Shown one piece after another: positions 25,680 to 35,111 of a stretch of DNA of 64,000 bases. The notes under the pieces are model-generated. The model was not told where the DNA came from. It saw only the letters and a list, made by a program, of their open reading frames with translations, and ran no database searches. Source of the stretch: Amycolatopsis nigrescens CSC17Ta-90 (GTDB lineage Bacteria > Actinomycetota > Actinomycetes > Mycobacteriales > Pseudonocardiaceae); contig NZ_ARVW01000001.1 in the NCBI RefSeq assembly GCF_000384315.1, forward strand, positions 5,704,157 to 5,768,156. The letters run 5' to 3'. The position numbers were made by a program, and so were the translations under genes. Within the stretch, counting starts at the first letter, position 1. Each line of letters opens with the position of its first letter.

Positions 25680-27230
25680 GTGTTCGACACCCTCTCCGAT
25701 CGGCTCACCTCGGTCCTGCAGAACCTGCGGGGCAAGGGAAAGCTCTCCGACGCCGACATCGACGCCACCGCGCGCGAGATCCGCATCGCGCTGCTGGAGG
25801 CCGACGTCGCGCTGCCCGTGGTGCGGGAGTTCATCGCCCGGGTCAAGGAGCGCGCGAAGGGGGCCGAGGTCTCCGCGGCGCTCAACCCGGCGCAACAGGT
25901 CATCAAGATCGTCAACGAGGAGCTGGTCGGCATCCTCGGCGGCGAGACGCGCCGGCTGAACCTGGCGAAGAACCCGCCGACCGTGCTCATGCTGGCCGGT
26001 CTGCAGGGTGCCGGTAAGACCACGCTCGCCGGAAAGCTCGCGCTCTGGCTGAAGAAGCAGGGCCATGCCCCGCTGCTGGTGGCCTGTGACCTGCAGCGGC
26101 CGAACGCGGTCACCCAGCTGCAGGTGGTCGGCGAGCGCGCCGGCGTGCCCACCTTCGCGCCGGAGCCGGGCAACGGCGTAGGTGACCCGGTGGACGTCGC
26201 CCGCCGCGCCATCGACGAGGCGAAGCACGCCCAGCACGACATCGTGGTGGTGGACACCGCCGGCCGGCTCGGTGTGGACGAGGAGCTGATGCGGCAGGCG
26301 GCCGACATCCGCGACGCGGTCTCCCCGGACGAGACGCTGTTCGTCGTCGACGCGATGATCGGCCAGGACGCGGTGACCACCGCGGAGGCATTCCGCGACG
26401 GCGTCGGCTTCACCGGCGTGGTGCTGACCAAGCTGGACGGTGACGCCCGCGGTGGTGCGGCGCTGTCCGTCCGCGAAGTCACCGGCCAGCCGATCCTGTT
26501 CGCCTCCAACGGTGAGAAGCTCGAGGACTTCGACGTCTTCCACCCGGACCGGATGGCCAGCCGGATCCTCGGCATGGGCGACATGCTCAGCCTGATCGAA
26601 CAGGCCGAGCAGGCCTTCGACCAGGACCAAGCGGAGAAGGCCGCGCAGAAGCTGACCAGCGGCCAGCTGACCCTGGAGGACTTCCTCGAGCAGATGCTCG
26701 CGGTGCGCAAGATGGGCCCGATCGGCAACCTGCTCGGCATGCTGCCGGGTGCCGGACAGATGAAGGACCAGCTTTCCCAGGTGGACGACTCGCACCTGGA
26801 CCGGCTGCAGGCGATCATCCGCGGCATGACCCCGGCCGAGCGGGACGACCCGAAGATCATCAACGCGTCGCGCCGGCTGCGCATCGCGAAGGGCTCCGGA
26901 GTGGCCGTCCGCGAGGTCAACGACCTGGTGAACCGGTTCTACGAGGCGCGCAAGATGATGGCGCAGATGGCGGGCCGGTTCGGCTTCGGCGGTGGCGGTG
27001 GTGGCGGCAGCAAGAGCCGCAAGGGCAAGAAGGGTAAGAAGGGCAAGGGGCGCGGCCCCACCCAGCCCAAGGTCAAGGGCGGCTTCCCCGGTGGCATGCC
27101 GATGCTGCCCCCGGGCGGGATGCCCGGTGCCGGTGGTGGCGGTGGCATGCCGGACCTGTCCCAGCTCGGCGGTATGAACGACGTACCCGGTTTCGACCCG
27201 AACAAGTTCAAGCTGCCGAAGAACAAGTAG
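25680..27230 (+). CDS. ffh: Signal recognition particle protein Ffh
   Basis: The 516-residue SRP GTPase has an N domain, then a G domain with Walker A GLQGAGKTT at about 107-115, DTAGRLGVDEELM and TKLDGDARGGAALS. A Met-rich M domain follows (LEDFLEQMLAVRKMGPIGNLLGMLPG). It binds signal peptides and SRP RNA and targets nascent membrane proteins through FtsY. The last 80 residues are Gly/Lys/Met-rich low complexity (GGGGGGGSKSRKGKKGKK), a long tail also seen in other actinomycetes. The start is GTG at 25680. Confidence 0.97.
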   Translation: MFDTLSDRLTSVLQNLRGKGKLSDADIDATAREIRIALLEADVALPVVREFIARVKERAKGAEVSAALNPAQQVIKIVNEELVGILGGETRRLNLAKNPPTVLMLAGLQGAGKTTLAGKLALWLKKQGHAPLLVACDLQRPNAVTQLQVVGERAGVPTFAPEPGNGVGDPVDVARRAIDEAKHAQHDIVVVDTAGRLGVDEELMRQAADIRDAVSPDETLFVVDAMIGQDAVTTAEAFRDGVGFTGVVLTKLDGDARGGAALSVREVTGQPILFASNGEKLEDFDVFHPDRMASRILGMGDMLSLIEQAEQAFDQDQAEKAAQKLTSGQLTLEDFLEQMLAVRKMGPIGNLLGMLPGAGQMKDQLSQVDDSHLDRLQAIIRGMTPAERDDPKIINASRRLRIAKGSGVAVREVNDLVNRFYEARKMMAQMAGRFGFGGGGGGGSKSRKGKKGKKGKGRGPTQPKVKGGFPGGMPMLPPGGMPGAGGGGGMPDLSQLGGMNDVPGFDPNKFKLPKNK

Positions 27231-27240
27231 GCACGTTCTG

Positions 27241-28311
27241 GTGAGCGCGTTGCACCTTCGCGGAGTCGTGCTGCCCGACGGGGAACCGCGTGATCTGTGG
27301 GTCTCCGACGGCCGGATCGGCCATCAGCCGGTCCCCGGCGCGGAAACCCTTGTCTCCGAGGGCTTTCTGCTGCCAGGACTGGTGGACGCGCACTGCCATC
27401 CCGGGATCGGCGTCGGCGGCCCGGCGACACTGGCCGAGGCGACCGAACAGGCGCTGACCGACCGGGACGCCGGCACCCTGCTGATCCGCGACTGCGGGGT
27501 GCCGATCGACATCCGGTCGCTGCAGCGGCGGCCGGACCTGCCGCGGATCATCCGGGCCGGCCGGCATCTCGCGCTGACCAAGCGCTACGTCCCCGGACTC
27601 GGCATCGAGCTGGACGATCCGGAGCAGTTGCCCGCGGCCGTGGCCGAACAGGCCGCGGACGGCGACGGCTGGGTCAAGCTGGTCGGCGATTGGATCGACC
27701 GCGGAACCGGCGATCTCGCCCCGCTGTGGCCGGACGACGTACTGGCCGAGGCGGTCGCCGTCGCGCACCAGGTCGGGGCGAAGGTCACCGCGCACGTGTT
27801 CGGCGAGGACGCGCTGCCCGGCCTGATCGGGGCCGGGATCGACTGCCTGGAGCACGGCACCGGGCTGAGCGGGGACCTGCTCGGCGAAATGGCGAGGCGC
27901 GGGGTGGCGCTGGTGCCCACCTTGATCAACATCGAGAACTTCCCCGGGATCGCCGACAAGGCCGGCAAGTACCCGGTCTACGCCGCGCACATGCGGGCGC
28001 TGCACGCGGGCGTGCGGGAAACCGTGGCGGCCGCGGTGGACGCCGGAGTCGCGGTGTACGCCGGCACCGACGCGGGCGGCATGATCGAACACGGCAGGCT
28101 GGTGGACGAGATCGAGGCGCTGCACGGTGCCGGCATGTCCAGGGAGCGGGCGCTCGGTGCCGCGTCCTGGGCCGCGAGGGACTGGCTCGGCCACCCGTCC
28201 CTCACCGACGGCGCACCCGCCGACCTGCTCGTCTTCGCCGCCGATCCCCGCCAGGACCTCTCCGTCCTGCGCCACCCGTCGCACATCCTCCTCCGCGGCA
28301 CCCTCGTCTGA
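27241..28311 (+). CDS. Amidohydrolase-family protein
   Basis: The 356-residue metal-dependent amidohydrolase has the N-terminal metal motif LVDAHCHPGIGVGG, a probable metal His in KVTAHVFGEDALPG, then DCLEHGTGLS and the catalytic Asp region YAGTDAGGMIEHG. It resembles imidazolonepropionase/prolidase-like amidohydrolases (CPBP neighbours give no clue). The exact substrate is unknown. It begins with GTG 10 bases after ffh and ends just before a strong stem-loop, so it is probably cotranscribed with ffh. Confidence 0.85.
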   Translation: MSALHLRGVVLPDGEPRDLWVSDGRIGHQPVPGAETLVSEGFLLPGLVDAHCHPGIGVGGPATLAEATEQALTDRDAGTLLIRDCGVPIDIRSLQRRPDLPRIIRAGRHLALTKRYVPGLGIELDDPEQLPAAVAEQAADGDGWVKLVGDWIDRGTGDLAPLWPDDVLAEAVAVAHQVGAKVTAHVFGEDALPGLIGAGIDCLEHGTGLSGDLLGEMARRGVALVPTLINIENFPGIADKAGKYPVYAAHMRALHAGVRETVAAAVDAGVAVYAGTDAGGMIEHGRLVDEIEALHGAGMSRERALGAASWAARDWLGHPSLTDGAPADLLVFAADPRQDLSVLRHPSHILLRGTLV

Positions 28312-28320
28312 CCGCCCCTT

Positions 28321-28361
28321 AAGGCCCCCTTTGCAACCTCTGAGGTTGCAAAGGGGGCCTT
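28321..28361. terminator. Long perfect stem-loop after the amidohydrolase
   Basis: Arms 28321-28340 and 28342-28361 are complementary over 20 bp around a single T, so the loop must open by a few pairs. The stem extends with one mismatch on both sides. It ends the ffh-amidohydrolase unit. The arm begins AAGGCCCCCTTTGC, reminiscent of the other window hairpins. Confidence 0.8.
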
Positions 28362-28478
28362 GAGGGACCTCGGTTCGTGCCCGGCGGTGATCCCCCGTTC
28401 GACCGTCAGCGGCCGAACACATAGCGTGGGCGGCATAGTTGACCGCAGAGGTGACCATGGCCGCGCGCTGGAGGTTCG

Positions 28479-29234
28479 GTGGATCGGGAGCAGGGGGATG
28501 AGCCGTCCGCTCCGCCGTCCGCTGGTGCCGGGCTGGTGCTCGGCGCGCATTGGGGCTTCCTGGCCTTCTTCCTCGGTTTCGGGGGCTACCAGCTCGCCGC
28601 GTTGATCATGACCGCGGCGCTTTCCGGCCGGGTGAACGAGTTCGACCCGCTCGAACTGCCGGAGGTGGGGCCGCTGCTGTTGCTGGCCTTCGTGCCCAAC
28701 CTGCTGCTCGGCCTCGCGCCGGCGCTGGCCGCCCGGCTGTGGGGCCCGGGGTTCAAGGCGACCTTCCGGCTGCTGCCCACCCTCCGCGACCTCAAGGTCG
28801 GCCTGGCCTGCGGCGGATTCGCACTGCTCGCCGGCTACCTGCTGAACCTGCTCCTGCTCGGGGTGTACGGCACCGACCAGCTGGACGACAACCCGCTCAC
28901 CGGCCTTTCCGAGGGCCTCGGGGACGGCACCGTCTGGCTGGTGCTGGCCGCGGTGATCGTGGTGGCCGCCGCCCCGCTGACCGAGGAGCTGCTGGTCCGG
29001 GGCGCGCTCTGGAACGCGCTGGCGCATTACCGGGTGCCCGGCTGGGTCATCCTGATCCTCACCTCGGTGATCTTCGCCCAGCTGCACGGCGAACCGGCCC
29101 GGACCGTCGCCCTGCTGGCGCAGGGAGCCGCCATCGGGTTCGCCAGGCTGACCACCGGCGGGGTAGCCGCTCCGCTGGTCGCGCACGCGGCGAACAACCT
29201 GCCCGCCGCGCTGACCCTGTTCGCGGGTGGCTGA
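28479..29234 (+). CDS. CPBP-family intramembrane metalloprotease
   Basis: The 251-residue membrane protein has about six to eight hydrophobic helices. The CPBP/Abi family motifs are present: APLTEELLVRGALWNAL (motif 1, Glu-Glu), FAQLHGEPARTV (motif 2, His) and VAHAANNLPAAL (motif 3, H-x3-N). These are the catalytic residues of Rce1-like glutamate proteases. Substrates in bacteria are mostly unknown. GTG at 28479 has GGAGG four bases upstream. It is followed after 62 bases by a second CPBP gene, indicating a tandem pair. Confidence 0.87.
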   Translation: MDREQGDEPSAPPSAGAGLVLGAHWGFLAFFLGFGGYQLAALIMTAALSGRVNEFDPLELPEVGPLLLLAFVPNLLLGLAPALAARLWGPGFKATFRLLPTLRDLKVGLACGGFALLAGYLLNLLLLGVYGTDQLDDNPLTGLSEGLGDGTVWLVLAAVIVVAAAPLTEELLVRGALWNALAHYRVPGWVILILTSVIFAQLHGEPARTVALLAQGAAIGFARLTTGGVAAPLVAHAANNLPAALTLFAGG

Positions 29235-29296
29235 GCCATGGGCGGGTTCGGTCTAGGGTTGAGAGCTGAGTCGGCTACGGGACACGGAGGATCGGC

Positions 29297-30091
29297 GTGA
29301 CCGCATCACAGCCACGGGAGCCGATTCCGGAGGCGGATCCCCCCGAGCTGCCCTCGGCCCCCGATCCTCCCGCGGTCCAGCCGCACCGCTGGGGCTTCGG
29401 CGCCTTCCTGCTCGTCGAGGCGGTGCTGCTGGCCACCGCGGCCTTCGTCAGCGCCCTGCTCGGCCAGCCGCCGGCCGGCAGCCCGATCCCGATCCGGGAC
29501 GTGCTGGTCGGCACCATCGCGCCGACCGTGATCGCCGCGCTGACCGCGGTGCTGATCACCAGGATCCGGGGCAACGGGCCACTGGCCGACCTGCGCATCT
29601 CCTGGAACCGGGCGGACGTCAAGGTGGGCCTGAGGCTGGGTGTGATCGGCCTGGTCTGCACCACCGTCGGCGCCTTCGTCTGGACGCAGGTGGTCGGTGA
29701 GCAGAACGCCAGCTCGGCCATCGGCGCGCTGGTCGACGACCAGCGGATGTCGGTTTCCGCGGCGATCGTGATGTTCCTCTACGTCTGGCTGCTCGGCCCG
29801 ATCTGCGAGGAGGTCATCTACCGCGGACTGCTCTGGGGCGCGGTGGAGCGGCTCAACTGGGGCGCGGAGAAGTGGGGCAGGCTGGCCGCCTTCCTGATCT
29901 CCACGGCGGTGTTCGCGGTCAGCCACCTGGAGCCGTTGCGCACCACGTTGCTGCTGGTGATCGCGGTGCCGATCGGGCTGGCACGGCTGTTCACCGGCCG
30001 CCTGCTCGGCAGCGTGATCGCGCACCAGATGAACAACTTCCTGCCCGCGCTGGCCATCCTGCTCACCGCGCTCGGAGTGGTCACCCTCTAG
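29297..30091 (+). CDS. CPBP-family intramembrane metalloprotease
   Basis: This 264-residue paralogue of the preceding protein has a Pro/Glu-rich cytosolic N-terminus (about 30 residues) followed by several membrane helices. The CPBP motifs are GPICEEVIYRGLLWGAVERL, FAVSHLEPLRT and IAHQMNNFLPAL. The Glu-Glu, His and H-x3-N residues are intact, so it is probably active. The GTG at 29297 has GGAGG upstream. The two CPBP genes are separated by only 62 bases and probably share a transcript; the functional partner is unknown. Confidence 0.87.
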   Translation: MTASQPREPIPEADPPELPSAPDPPAVQPHRWGFGAFLLVEAVLLATAAFVSALLGQPPAGSPIPIRDVLVGTIAPTVIAALTAVLITRIRGNGPLADLRISWNRADVKVGLRLGVIGLVCTTVGAFVWTQVVGEQNASSAIGALVDDQRMSVSAAIVMFLYVWLLGPICEEVIYRGLLWGAVERLNWGAEKWGRLAAFLISTAVFAVSHLEPLRTTLLLVIAVPIGLARLFTGRLLGSVIAHQMNNFLPALAILLTALGVVTL

Positions 30092-30284
30092 CCAGGCGAG
30101 CGCGCCTAGCCGAGGTCAGCGGCGGACGTTCCCCGGGCGTCTGGCACAATGTTCGATTGCCTGCCCCGGCCGGACCCTCTCACCGCGCCCGGGGCACACC
30201 GAACCTTCGGGTGCCCGGTCCGTTTCCCCACTCGGAACGTGTCCCGACTTCGATCATCGAGAGCACTGAGGAGTACCCACACCC

Positions 30285-30791
30285 GTGGCCGTCAAGATCA
30301 AGCTGCAGCGCCTTGGCAAGATTCGTGCGCCGTACTACCGCATCATCGTCGCCGACGCGCGGACCCGCCGGGATGGCAGGGCCATCGAGACGATCGGCAA
30401 GTACCACCCGAAGGAAGAGCCGAGCTTCATCGAGGTCGACTCCGATCGCGCGCAGCACTGGCTGAAGGTCGGTGCCCTGCCCACCGAGCCGGTCCAGCGC
30501 ATTCTCGAGATCACCGGCGACTGGCAGAAGTTCAAGGGCCTGCCCGGTGCCGAGGGCACCCTGAAGGTGGCCGAGCCGAAGCCGTCGAAGCAGGACCTGT
30601 TCAACGCCGCGCTCGCCGCGGCCGGTGACGCGCCGTCGACCGAGGCCACCACGCCGAAGAAGAAGGCCGCCCCGAAGAAGGCGGAGAAGGCCGAGAAGGC
30701 TGAAGCGGGCGCCGCCGACAAGGCAGAGAAGGCCGAGAAAGCCGAGAAGGCCGAGACCAAGTCCGACGAGGGTGACAAGGCACAGGCGTGA
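30285..30791 (+). CDS. rpsP: 30S ribosomal protein S16 with long basic/acidic tail
   Basis: The S16 core ([20 protein letters not shown] at the N-terminus, then [20 protein letters not shown]) occupies about residues 1-90. The remaining ~75 residues are a low-complexity Lys/Ala/Glu repeat (KAEKAEKAE), making the protein 168 residues, about twice the minimal S16. Long S16 tails are common in high-GC actinomycetes. The GTG at 30285 starts the classic rpsP-khpA-rimM-trmD-rplS operon, and its stop overlaps the khpA start. Confidence 0.97.
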   Translation: MAVKIKLQRLGKIRAPYYRIIVADARTRRDGRAIETIGKYHPKEEPSFIEVDSDRAQHWLKVGALPTEPVQRILEITGDWQKFKGLPGAEGTLKVAEPKPSKQDLFNAALAAAGDAPSTEATTPKKKAAPKKAEKAEKAEAGAADKAEKAEKAEKAETKSDEGDKAQA

Positions 30792-31027
30792 GCTTCCTTG
30801 CCGATTCCCTCGAGCACCTGGTCCGCGGGATCGTCGACAACCCGGACGACGTCCGGGTCGAGCTGATCACCACCCGGCGCGGCCGCACCCTGGAGGTGCA
30901 CGTGCACCCGGATGACCTGGGCAAGGTGATCGGGCGGGGTGGTCGTACCGCGACCGCCCTGCGCACCGTCATGGGCGGGATCGGTGGTCGCGGTGTCCGA
31001 GTGGACGTCGTGGACACCGATCGCTGA
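30788..31027 (+). CDS. khpA: KH-domain RNA-binding protein KhpA
   Basis: The 79-residue protein is a single type II KH domain, with the nucleic-acid-gripping [19 protein letters not shown] (GxxG loop IGRG). It binds RNA and in Gram-positives works with KhpB to control cell-wall and translation-related messages. GTG at 30788 overlaps the rpsP stop (GTGA). It sits at its conserved place between rpsP and rimM. Confidence 0.95.
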   Translation: MSFLADSLEHLVRGIVDNPDDVRVELITTRRGRTLEVHVHPDDLGKVIGRGGRTATALRTVMGGIGGRGVRVDVVDTDR

Positions 31028-31039
31028 GTCCGACCGCTG

Positions 31040-31555
31040 ATGGAGGTCGTGGTCGGGCGGATCGCGAAGGCGCACGGGATCCGCGGCGAGCTCGCCGTGG
31101 ACGTGCGCACCGATTCGCCCGAGCAGCGCTTCGCCATCGGTTCGGTGCTGAGCACCAGGCTGCGTGACGGCAGCACCCGTGAACTCACCGTGGCAGCCGC
31201 CCGCACGCACAGCGGGCGGCTGCTGGTGCGTTTCGAGCAGGTGCTCACCCGCGACGTCGCCGAGACCCTGCGCGGCGCGCTGCTGCTCGCCGACACCGGC
31301 GACCTGCCACCTACCGGCGACCCCGACGAGTTCTACGACCACGAGCTCGAAGGGCTACGCGCGGAACTGGCCGACGGCTCGCTGGTGGGCACCGTCGGTG
31401 AGGTGCTGCATTCCCCCGGTGGGGAACTGCTTTCACTGGAGCGCGAAGGCGGCACCGTGCTGGTGCCCTTCGTGCGGGCCATCGTGCCGGTGGTCGACGT
31501 GGCCGGGGGCCGGGTCGTGCTCGATCCCCCCGAGGGGCTGCTGGACATGAGCTGA
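31040..31555 (+). CDS. rimM: 16S rRNA processing protein RimM
   Basis: The 171-residue protein has an N-terminal RimM domain beginning [20 protein letters not shown] and a C-terminal PRC-barrel-like domain with [18 protein letters not shown]. It binds S19 and helps mature the 30S head. ATG at 31040 follows khpA by 12 bases and precedes trmD by 13, keeping the classic operon order. Confidence 0.96.
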   Translation: MEVVVGRIAKAHGIRGELAVDVRTDSPEQRFAIGSVLSTRLRDGSTRELTVAAARTHSGRLLVRFEQVLTRDVAETLRGALLLADTGDLPPTGDPDEFYDHELEGLRAELADGSLVGTVGEVLHSPGGELLSLEREGGTVLVPFVRAIVPVVDVAGGRVVLDPPEGLLDMS

Positions 31556-31568
31556 TTACGCTCGGTGC

Positions 31569-32336
31569 GTGCGCATCGACGTCGTCACGATCTTTCCCGA
31601 ATATCTCGACCCCCTGCGGGCCGCCCTGCTCGGCCGCGCCATCGACCGCGGCCTGATCAAGGTGGACGTGCACGATCTCCGCGGCTGGACCCATGACGTG
31701 CACCGCGCGGTGGACGACGCGCCCTACGGCGGCGGGCCTGGCATGGTGATGAAGCCCCAGGTCTGGGGCGATGCGCTGGACGAGGTCACCGGGCCGGCCA
31801 GCAGGCTGGTGGTGCCCACCCCGGCCGGGCGCCCGTTCACCCAGGCGATGGCCCACGAGTACGCCGCCGAAGAGCACCTGGTGTTCGCCTGCGGCCGCTA
31901 CGAGGGCATCGACCAGCGGGTGATCGACGACGCCGCCCGCCGAATGCCGGTGGACGAGGTGTCCATCGGCGACTACGTGCTCGTCGGCGGTGAGGCCGCG
32001 GTGCTGGTGATGGTCGAGGCCGTGGTCCGGCTGCTGCCCGGGGTGCTCGGCAACCCGGTGTCCGCGGAGCAGGACTCCTTCTCCGACGGGCTGCTCGAAG
32101 GCCCCAGCTACACCCGGCCCGAGGTCTGGCGGGAGCTCGCCGTGCCGGACGTGCTGCGTTCCGGGAACCACGCGCTGATCGACCGCTGGCGGCGTGACCA
32201 GGCACTGGAGCGCACCGCGCGGCGCCGCCCGGAGCTGATCGGACAACTGCCGGAAGGTAGCCTGGACGCCCACGACCTCGCGGTGCTCGGCTCCCTCGAC
32301 GAGGGGCCGCTGCGAGATGAAGATGAACGTCTGTAA
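31569..32336 (+). CDS. trmD: tRNA (guanine37-N1)-methyltransferase
   Basis: The 255-residue SPOUT methyltransferase starts [16 protein letters not shown] and has the SAM-binding trefoil-knot segment [20 protein letters not shown]. Other conserved parts are [29 protein letters not shown] and [18 protein letters not shown]. It places m1G37 in tRNAs, preventing frameshifts. The GTG at 31569 is used. It is followed after about 120 bases by rplS, the usual partner. Confidence 0.97.
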   Translation: MRIDVVTIFPEYLDPLRAALLGRAIDRGLIKVDVHDLRGWTHDVHRAVDDAPYGGGPGMVMKPQVWGDALDEVTGPASRLVVPTPAGRPFTQAMAHEYAAEEHLVFACGRYEGIDQRVIDDAARRMPVDEVSIGDYVLVGGEAAVLVMVEAVVRLLPGVLGNPVSAEQDSFSDGLLEGPSYTRPEVWRELAVPDVLRSGNHALIDRWRRDQALERTARRRPELIGQLPEGSLDAHDLAVLGSLDEGPLRDEDERL

Positions 32337-32455
32337 TACTTGACCGGTTGGCGCGAGCGGATCACGCGCCCGCCACGAGCCCCCGGGTGAATCGCAGCGA
32401 AGCAGACGCGCGCCCGGACGTACGCAAGCCATACGAAGGACGAGGACGGACCCCG

Positions 32456-32815
32456 ATGAACACCCTGGACGCCCTGGACGCTCAGTCGCTGCGTTCCGAC
32501 ATCCCGGACTTCCGCCCGGGCGACACGCTGAAGGTGCACGTCCGCGTCATCGAGGGCAACCGCGAGCGCAACCAGATCTTCCAGGGTGTCGTCATCCGCC
32601 GTCAGGGCGGTGGCATCCGGGAGACCTTCACCGTGCGCAAGGTTTCCTTCGGCGTCGGCGTGGAGCGCACCTTCCCGGTGCACACCCCGAACATCGCCAA
32701 GATCGAGGTCTTCAAGCGCGGTGACGTCCGCCGGGCGAAGCTGTACTACCTGCGCGAGCTCCGGGGCAAGGCCGCCAAGATCAAGGAACGCCGCGAAGCA
32801 CCCTCTGCCTCCTGA
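32456..32815 (+). CDS. rplS: 50S ribosomal protein L19
   Basis: The 119-residue L19 has the conserved core [39 protein letters not shown] and [23 protein letters not shown] at 32456 follows an AAGGACGAGGACGGA stretch usable as ribosome-binding site; in-frame codons further upstream lie in the leader. It ends the translation operon, about 30 bases before lepB. Confidence 0.97.
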   Translation: MNTLDALDAQSLRSDIPDFRPGDTLKVHVRVIEGNRERNQIFQGVVIRRQGGGIRETFTVRKVSFGVGVERTFPVHTPNIAKIEVFKRGDVRRAKLYYLRELRGKAAKIKERREAPSAS

Positions 32816-32845
32816 GTAGGCGCCCGGTTACCGTAGCCTGGCGAC

Positions 32846-33778
32846 GTGGTCGAACCTGTGCCCTCAAATGCAGCCGAGGACGAGCCTGAACGCCGTGAGG
32901 CGGACGAAAACGCCAAGTCGGGCGGTCGTCATTCCCGCCGGCGGCGCAAGCCCAAGAAGCAACGTTCGTTCTGGGTCGAGCTGCCGATCCTGATCGTGGT
33001 CGCCTTCGTACTGGCCTTCGTGTTCCAGTACTTTCTGGCCAGGGTGTACACGATCCCGTCGGGGTCGATGGAGACCACGCTGCACGGCTGCACCGGTTGC
33101 TACGGCGACAAGGTACTGGTCGACAAGATCGTCTACGACTTCAGCGACCCCACGCCCGGCGAGGTCGTCGTCTTCAAGGGCCCGGAGCCCTGGACCGAAA
33201 ACGACGCACCGACGGAGCGGTCCGACAACGCCGTGGTCCGGTTCTTCCAGTCCATCGGCTCGGTGGTCGGCCTCGCCCCGCCGGACGAGCGCGACTTCGT
33301 CAAGCGGATCATCGCGGTGGGCGGTCAGACCGTGCAGTGCTGCGATGCGAACAACCGGGTCATCGTGGACGGCAAGGCGCTCGACGAGCCCTACATCCAC
33401 TGGGAAGAGCTGCGCCCGCAGCAGCAGGCCAGGTTCGACCCGGTGCGCGTGCCGGAAGGCATGGTCTGGGTGATGGGCGACAACCGCAACGACTCGATGG
33501 ACTCCCGCTACCAGGGCGGTGGAGGCGAGCGCGGCGCGGTGCCGGTGGACAACATCATCGGCAAGGCCAGGATCATCGTGCTGCCGCCAGGACGCTGGGG
33601 CGGGGTGAGCGACCACAACCCGCAGGCCGCGGCGCAACCCGCCGCGCTGGGCATGAGCGCGCCGAGCTGGCAACAGGGCGTCCCGATCGGTTTCGGGCTG
33701 ATCGCCGCCTGGCCGACCGTCGCCGGCGGCCGTCGTCTCGGCTCGCTCGTGCGCAGGGCGGCCGAACGGAAGTCCTAG
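32846..33778 (+). CDS. lepB: Type I signal peptidase
   Basis: The 310-residue protein has a cytosolic basic N-terminus (about 42 residues, rich in Lys/Arg/Glu) and one membrane anchor (LPILIVVAFVLAFVFQYF). The catalytic domain has Ser in PSGSMETTL, Lys in KRIIAVGGQTV, and the box GDNRNDSMDSR. The extended region between the Ser and Lys boxes is typical of actinomycete LepB. The C-terminus carries a second weakly hydrophobic stretch (GVPIGFGLIAAWPTVAGG). It cleaves Sec and Tat signal peptides. GTG start; it follows rplS and precedes rnhB by 3 bases. Confidence 0.95.
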   Translation: MVEPVPSNAAEDEPERREADENAKSGGRHSRRRRKPKKQRSFWVELPILIVVAFVLAFVFQYFLARVYTIPSGSMETTLHGCTGCYGDKVLVDKIVYDFSDPTPGEVVVFKGPEPWTENDAPTERSDNAVVRFFQSIGSVVGLAPPDERDFVKRIIAVGGQTVQCCDANNRVIVDGKALDEPYIHWEELRPQQQARFDPVRVPEGMVWVMGDNRNDSMDSRYQGGGGERGAVPVDNIIGKARIIVLPPGRWGGVSDHNPQAAAQPAALGMSAPSWQQGVPIGFGLIAAWPTVAGGRRLGSLVRRAAERKS

Positions 33779-33781
33779 CCG

Positions 33782-34615
33782 GTGACCTCGAGCAGTTCGT
33801 TGACGGTCGCGCGTCCACTCCGCCCGCCTCGCGCGGTGATCCGGGGGGAAAGCTCCTGGGGTCTGCAGTCGGCGCTGGAACGGCGTGGCCTCGGTCCGGT
33901 GGCCGGGGTGGACGAAGCGGGCCGCGGTGCCTGTGCGGGGCCGCTGGTGGTCGCCGCCTGTGTCCTCCGACCGGGTGACGCGGCCAGGCTGAGCGAACTG
34001 ACCGACTCCAAGCTGCTCACCGCGCCGGCCAGGGACCGGGTCTACGACCGGGTGCTGGCCAGGGCGCTGGACTACTCGGTCATGGTGATTTCACACGAAG
34101 AGGTGGACGCACTCGGCATTCACGTGATGAACATCGAGGGCATGCGGCGGGCGGTGGCCGGCCTGGCGGACCTACCGGGGTACGTGCTCACGGACGGGTT
34201 CCGGGTGCCGGGGCTGCCGGCACCGAGCATGCCGGTGATCAAGGGGGACCGGGCGGTGGCCTGCGTGGCCGCGGCTTCTGTGCTGGCCAAGGTCACCAGG
34301 GACCGGATTATGCGGGAGCTGCACGACGTTCACCCGGTGTACGGATTCGACGTGCACAAGGGGTACAGCACGACCGAGCACGGCGCGGCGCTCACCGAGC
34401 ACGGGCCGAGCGCGGTACATCGTTGGTCCTACGCCAACGTGGCGCTGTCCGGGGCCGCGCACGGCCGTCGGCCACCGCATCGGGTGATGCTGACCGCGGC
34501 GGCGTTGGGGACCACGAGTGCGGCGGTCCGTGCCGTGACCGAAGGCGTGGGCCAGAATGGACCTTCCGCCGCAGTACAGCAGGCGAGCTCGCGAGGAGGG
34601 GCGCGGATTCCATGA
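33782..34615 (+). CDS. rnhB: Ribonuclease HII
   Basis: The 277-residue RNase HII has the catalytic acidic motif [32 protein letters not shown] and the later Asp-containing [21 protein letters not shown] (DEDD-type active site). [23 protein letters not shown] box follows. The last ~50 residues are a family-variable tail. It removes ribonucleotides and RNA from RNA:DNA hybrids. GTG at 33782; the stop overlaps the next ATG as ATGA. Confidence 0.95.
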   Translation: MTSSSSLTVARPLRPPRAVIRGESSWGLQSALERRGLGPVAGVDEAGRGACAGPLVVAACVLRPGDAARLSELTDSKLLTAPARDRVYDRVLARALDYSVMVISHEEVDALGIHVMNIEGMRRAVAGLADLPGYVLTDGFRVPGLPAPSMPVIKGDRAVACVAAASVLAKVTRDRIMRELHDVHPVYGFDVHKGYSTTEHGAALTEHGPSAVHRWSYANVALSGAAHGRRPPHRVMLTAAALGTTSAAVRAVTEGVGQNGPSAAVQQASSRGGARIP

Positions 34616-34935
34616 GCGCAGAGGATCTCGAGAAGTACGAGACCGAGATGGAGCTTTCGCTGTACCGGGAGTACCGCGACATCGTCGGTCAGTTTTCGTA
34701 CGTGGTGGAGACCGAGCGGCGATTTTACCTGGCCAACGCCGTGGACGTGCAGGTCCGCGACGGTGGTGGCGAGGTGTACTTCGAGGTACGGATGTCCGAT
34801 GCCTGGGTGTGGGACATGTACCGGCCGGCCAGGTTCGTGAAGAACGTCCGGGTGATCACCTTCAAGGACGTGAACGTCGAGGAGCTGGACAAACCCGACC
34901 TGCGGCTGCCGGAGGACGGCCCGTTCTCCGGCTGA
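34612..34935 (+). CDS. DUF2469 conserved actinobacterial protein
   Basis: The 107-residue acidic protein starts [20 protein letters not shown] and contains [20 protein letters not shown] and [20 protein letters not shown], which define the DUF2469 family found next to rnhB in actinomycetes. Function unknown; it is cytosolic. ATG at 34612 overlaps the rnhB stop. A hairpin at 34948-34974 follows. Confidence 0.93.
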   Translation: MSAEDLEKYETEMELSLYREYRDIVGQFSYVVETERRFYLANAVDVQVRDGGGEVYFEVRMSDAWVWDMYRPARFVKNVRVITFKDVNVEELDKPDLRLPEDGPFSG

Positions 34936-34947
34936 GGCGGGTGCCTA

Positions 34948-34974
34948 GCACGCGGGACCGACGATTCCGCGTGC
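34948..34974. terminator. Hairpin after DUF2469
   Basis: GCACGCGG (34948-34955) pairs perfectly with CCGCGTGC (34967-34974) around an 11-base loop. It starts 13 bases after the DUF2469 stop and is a candidate end for the lepB-rnhB-DUF2469 transcript. Confidence 0.5.
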
Positions 34975-34995
34975 GGAGGGTTTCGTAGCCGCCGG

Positions 34996-35022
34996 TTCTC
35001 CACAGACCCCTGGTTGTCCACA
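34996..35022. promoter_or_regulatory. Pair of DnaA-box-like 9-mers upstream of yraN
   Basis: TTGTCCACA at 35014-35022 is an exact match to the Streptomyces-type DnaA box, and TTCTCCACA at 34996-35004 differs by one base. They are 18 bp apart on the same strand in an intergenic gap. They may be regulatory DnaA sites or chance matches; this is not an origin region by context. Confidence 0.35.
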
Positions 35023-35111
35023 GGTTCGGAATGCGAACCTGGTGTGCGTTCCGTTCGCCATGACAGCGTCGATGCCACAGGAAGTCGCATCGAGGTTGTG
35101 GGGAGTTGGCG

